Positions 63,538 to 64,000 of a DNA stretch of 64,000 nt are shown here, in pieces. This stretch comes from Mycobacterium colombiense (GTDB lineage Bacteria; Actinomycetota; Actinomycetes; Mycobacteriales; Mycobacteriaceae): assembly GCF_001953985.1 (NCBI RefSeq), contig NZ_MBEI01000066.1, positions 62,001-126,000 on the forward strand. The letters are read 5' to 3'. The notes beneath the pieces were generated by a model. That model saw only the letters and a list, made by a program, of their open reading frames with translations. It did no database searches and was not told where the DNA came from. Each line of letters begins with the position of its first letter. The first letter of the stretch is position 1. The position numbers and the translations under genes are program-made.

Positions 63538-63564
63538 TTCCCGAGGCTGGCGTTTCATCGGGAA
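63538..63564. promoter_or_regulatory. Inverted repeat in the VTT/mutA divergent gap
   Basis: TTCCCGA (63538-63544) and TCGGGAA (63558-63564) form a perfect 7-base inverted repeat with a 13-base spacer. It lies between the divergent starts of the VTT gene (63500) and mutA (63681), and may be an operator. The rest of this 180-base gap shows no other clear signal. Confidence 0.35.
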
Positions 63565-63680
63565 TCGGGCCCGCTCGCCGCACCTGGCGGTTTTTAGCGA
63601 CGAGCGGTCATCAATTAGCCTCAATAGCTAAGTGGTATCCCCAGAGCTGTAGCCCAAATGCTGGGAAAAGGGAGCAATCG

Positions 63681-64000
63681 GTGTCCATTGATGTACCCGA
63701 GCTCGACGACCTAGAACAGGTTCGCGGGCGTTGGCGCAGTGCGGTCGCCGGAGTGCTGGCTAAAAGCACCCGGAAGGACCCCGAGCAGTTGGGCGACGCG
63801 CCCGAGCGGCTGCTGGAAACCCCGACGTATGACGGGATTGCGGTCCGCGCGCTCTACACCGCGCTCGACGAACTGCCGGAACCGCCGCTGCCGGGCGAGT
63901 GGCCTTTTGTGCGCGGCGGCGACGCGCTGCGCGACGTCAAGTCCGGCTGGAAGGTCGCCGAGGCCTTCCCGTCCACCCCGGTGCCCGGTGTTGCGGCCAA
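63681..64000 (+). CDS. mutA: Methylmalonyl-CoA mutase small subunit (N-terminal part, runs off the window)
   Basis: Partner subunit of the B12-dependent methylmalonyl-CoA mutase that links propionate and cholesterol-derived propionyl-CoA to succinyl-CoA. The first 106 residues are visible, starting SIDVPELDDLEQVRGRWR, then VLAKSTRKDP and the TPTYDGIAVRALYT region typical of the small subunit. GTG 63681 follows GGGAAAAGGGAG. The gene continues beyond 64000, so only the start is described. Rv1492 equivalent by context. Confidence 0.85.
   Translation, partial: MSIDVPELDDLEQVRGRWRSAVAGVLAKSTRKDPEQLGDAPERLLETPTYDGIAVRALYTALDELPEPPLPGEWPFVRGGDALRDVKSGWKVAEAFPSTPVPGVAA

Noticed and set aside
62668..63624. 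Upstream extension of the serine protease frame to 643 residues
   Set aside because: The extension lies antisense to the VTT gene and is Arg/His-rich; a good start with a ribosome site exists at 62667.

Overview
The window is high-GC mycobacterial chromosome. The gene order follows the Mycobacterium tuberculosis stretch from about Rv1436 (gap) to Rv1492 (mutA), and signature genes such as ripA/ripB, mptB, fabG1-inhA, opcA and the SUF operon are all present. No PE/PPE genes or insertion sequences are seen. A ppc gene lies beside secG, sufB carries no intein, and no ctpD lies between fadE15 and trxA. Together these suggest a slow-growing non-tuberculous mycobacterium, for example of the M. avium complex. 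That placement is inferred from recalled synteny, not from a database search.

Layout. 1-3.6 kb: tail of an unknown gene, a DUF3556 membrane protein and an FAD-dependent amine-oxidase/phytoene-desaturase-like enzyme. 3.7-9.9 kb: lower glycolysis (gap-pgk-tpiA), secG and ppc. 10-13.2 kb: a DUF4239-like membrane protein, an aldo/keto reductase, an HDAC-like hydrolase and a coiled-coil protein. 13.3-19.7 kb, minus strand: the pentose-phosphate operon tkt-tal-zwf-opcA-pgl, ending in a hairpin. 20-27.2 kb: heme and envelope genes (ctaB, a quinone reductase, a hypothetical gene, and the minus-strand operon mptB-ABC ATPase-ABC permease-ctaA). 27.3-33.6 kb: the SUF Fe-S cluster operon sufR-B-D-C-S-U-T. 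33.6-35.4 kb: two tandem paralogous DUF5666 exported proteins. 35.4-41.2 kb: fadE15, thioredoxin, echA12, an ABC-F ATPase, a small HTH protein and acnR. 41.2-44.1 kb: aconitase. 44.3-50.5 kb: a membrane protein, ripA-ripB and moxR1-DUF58-VWA. 50.6-52.1 kb: a large polytopic membrane protein. 52.2-55.8 kb: fabG1-inhA-cpfC and a hypothetical gene. 55.9-57.8 kb: NfeD-SPFH pair and a small membrane protein. 57.8-63.5 kb: an accessory-looking block with an F420-type nitroreductase, a two-component system, two proline-rich exported proteins, a membrane-anchored serine protease and a VTT/DedA-like protein. 63.7 kb to the end: start of mutA.

Most notable. The two-component system at 59-61 kb has a histidine kinase whose extracytoplasmic sensor loop holds about 40 residues of Pro/Tyr repeat. 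Two neighbouring genes encode proline-rich exported proteins. All three transcription units carry the same promoter-site pattern: TTCAG-N6-(T/C)TCAG (11-bp period), then N10, then a -10-like hexamer. This looks like a compact, self-regulated envelope-sensing system. Other sequence-level observations are an AcnR-type operator before acn, a SufR-type operator overlapping the sufR start codon, paired palindromes before the Rv1476-like gene, an 11-bp-period direct repeat before ripA, a dispersed palindromic element, and perfect hairpins between several convergent genes.

No intergenic stretch exceeds 300 bases; the largest, about 190-250 bases, lie at 19743-19990, 44073-44306, 44856-45094 and 58823-59015. 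I saw no tRNA, rRNA, CRISPR array, insertion sequence, attachment site or origin.
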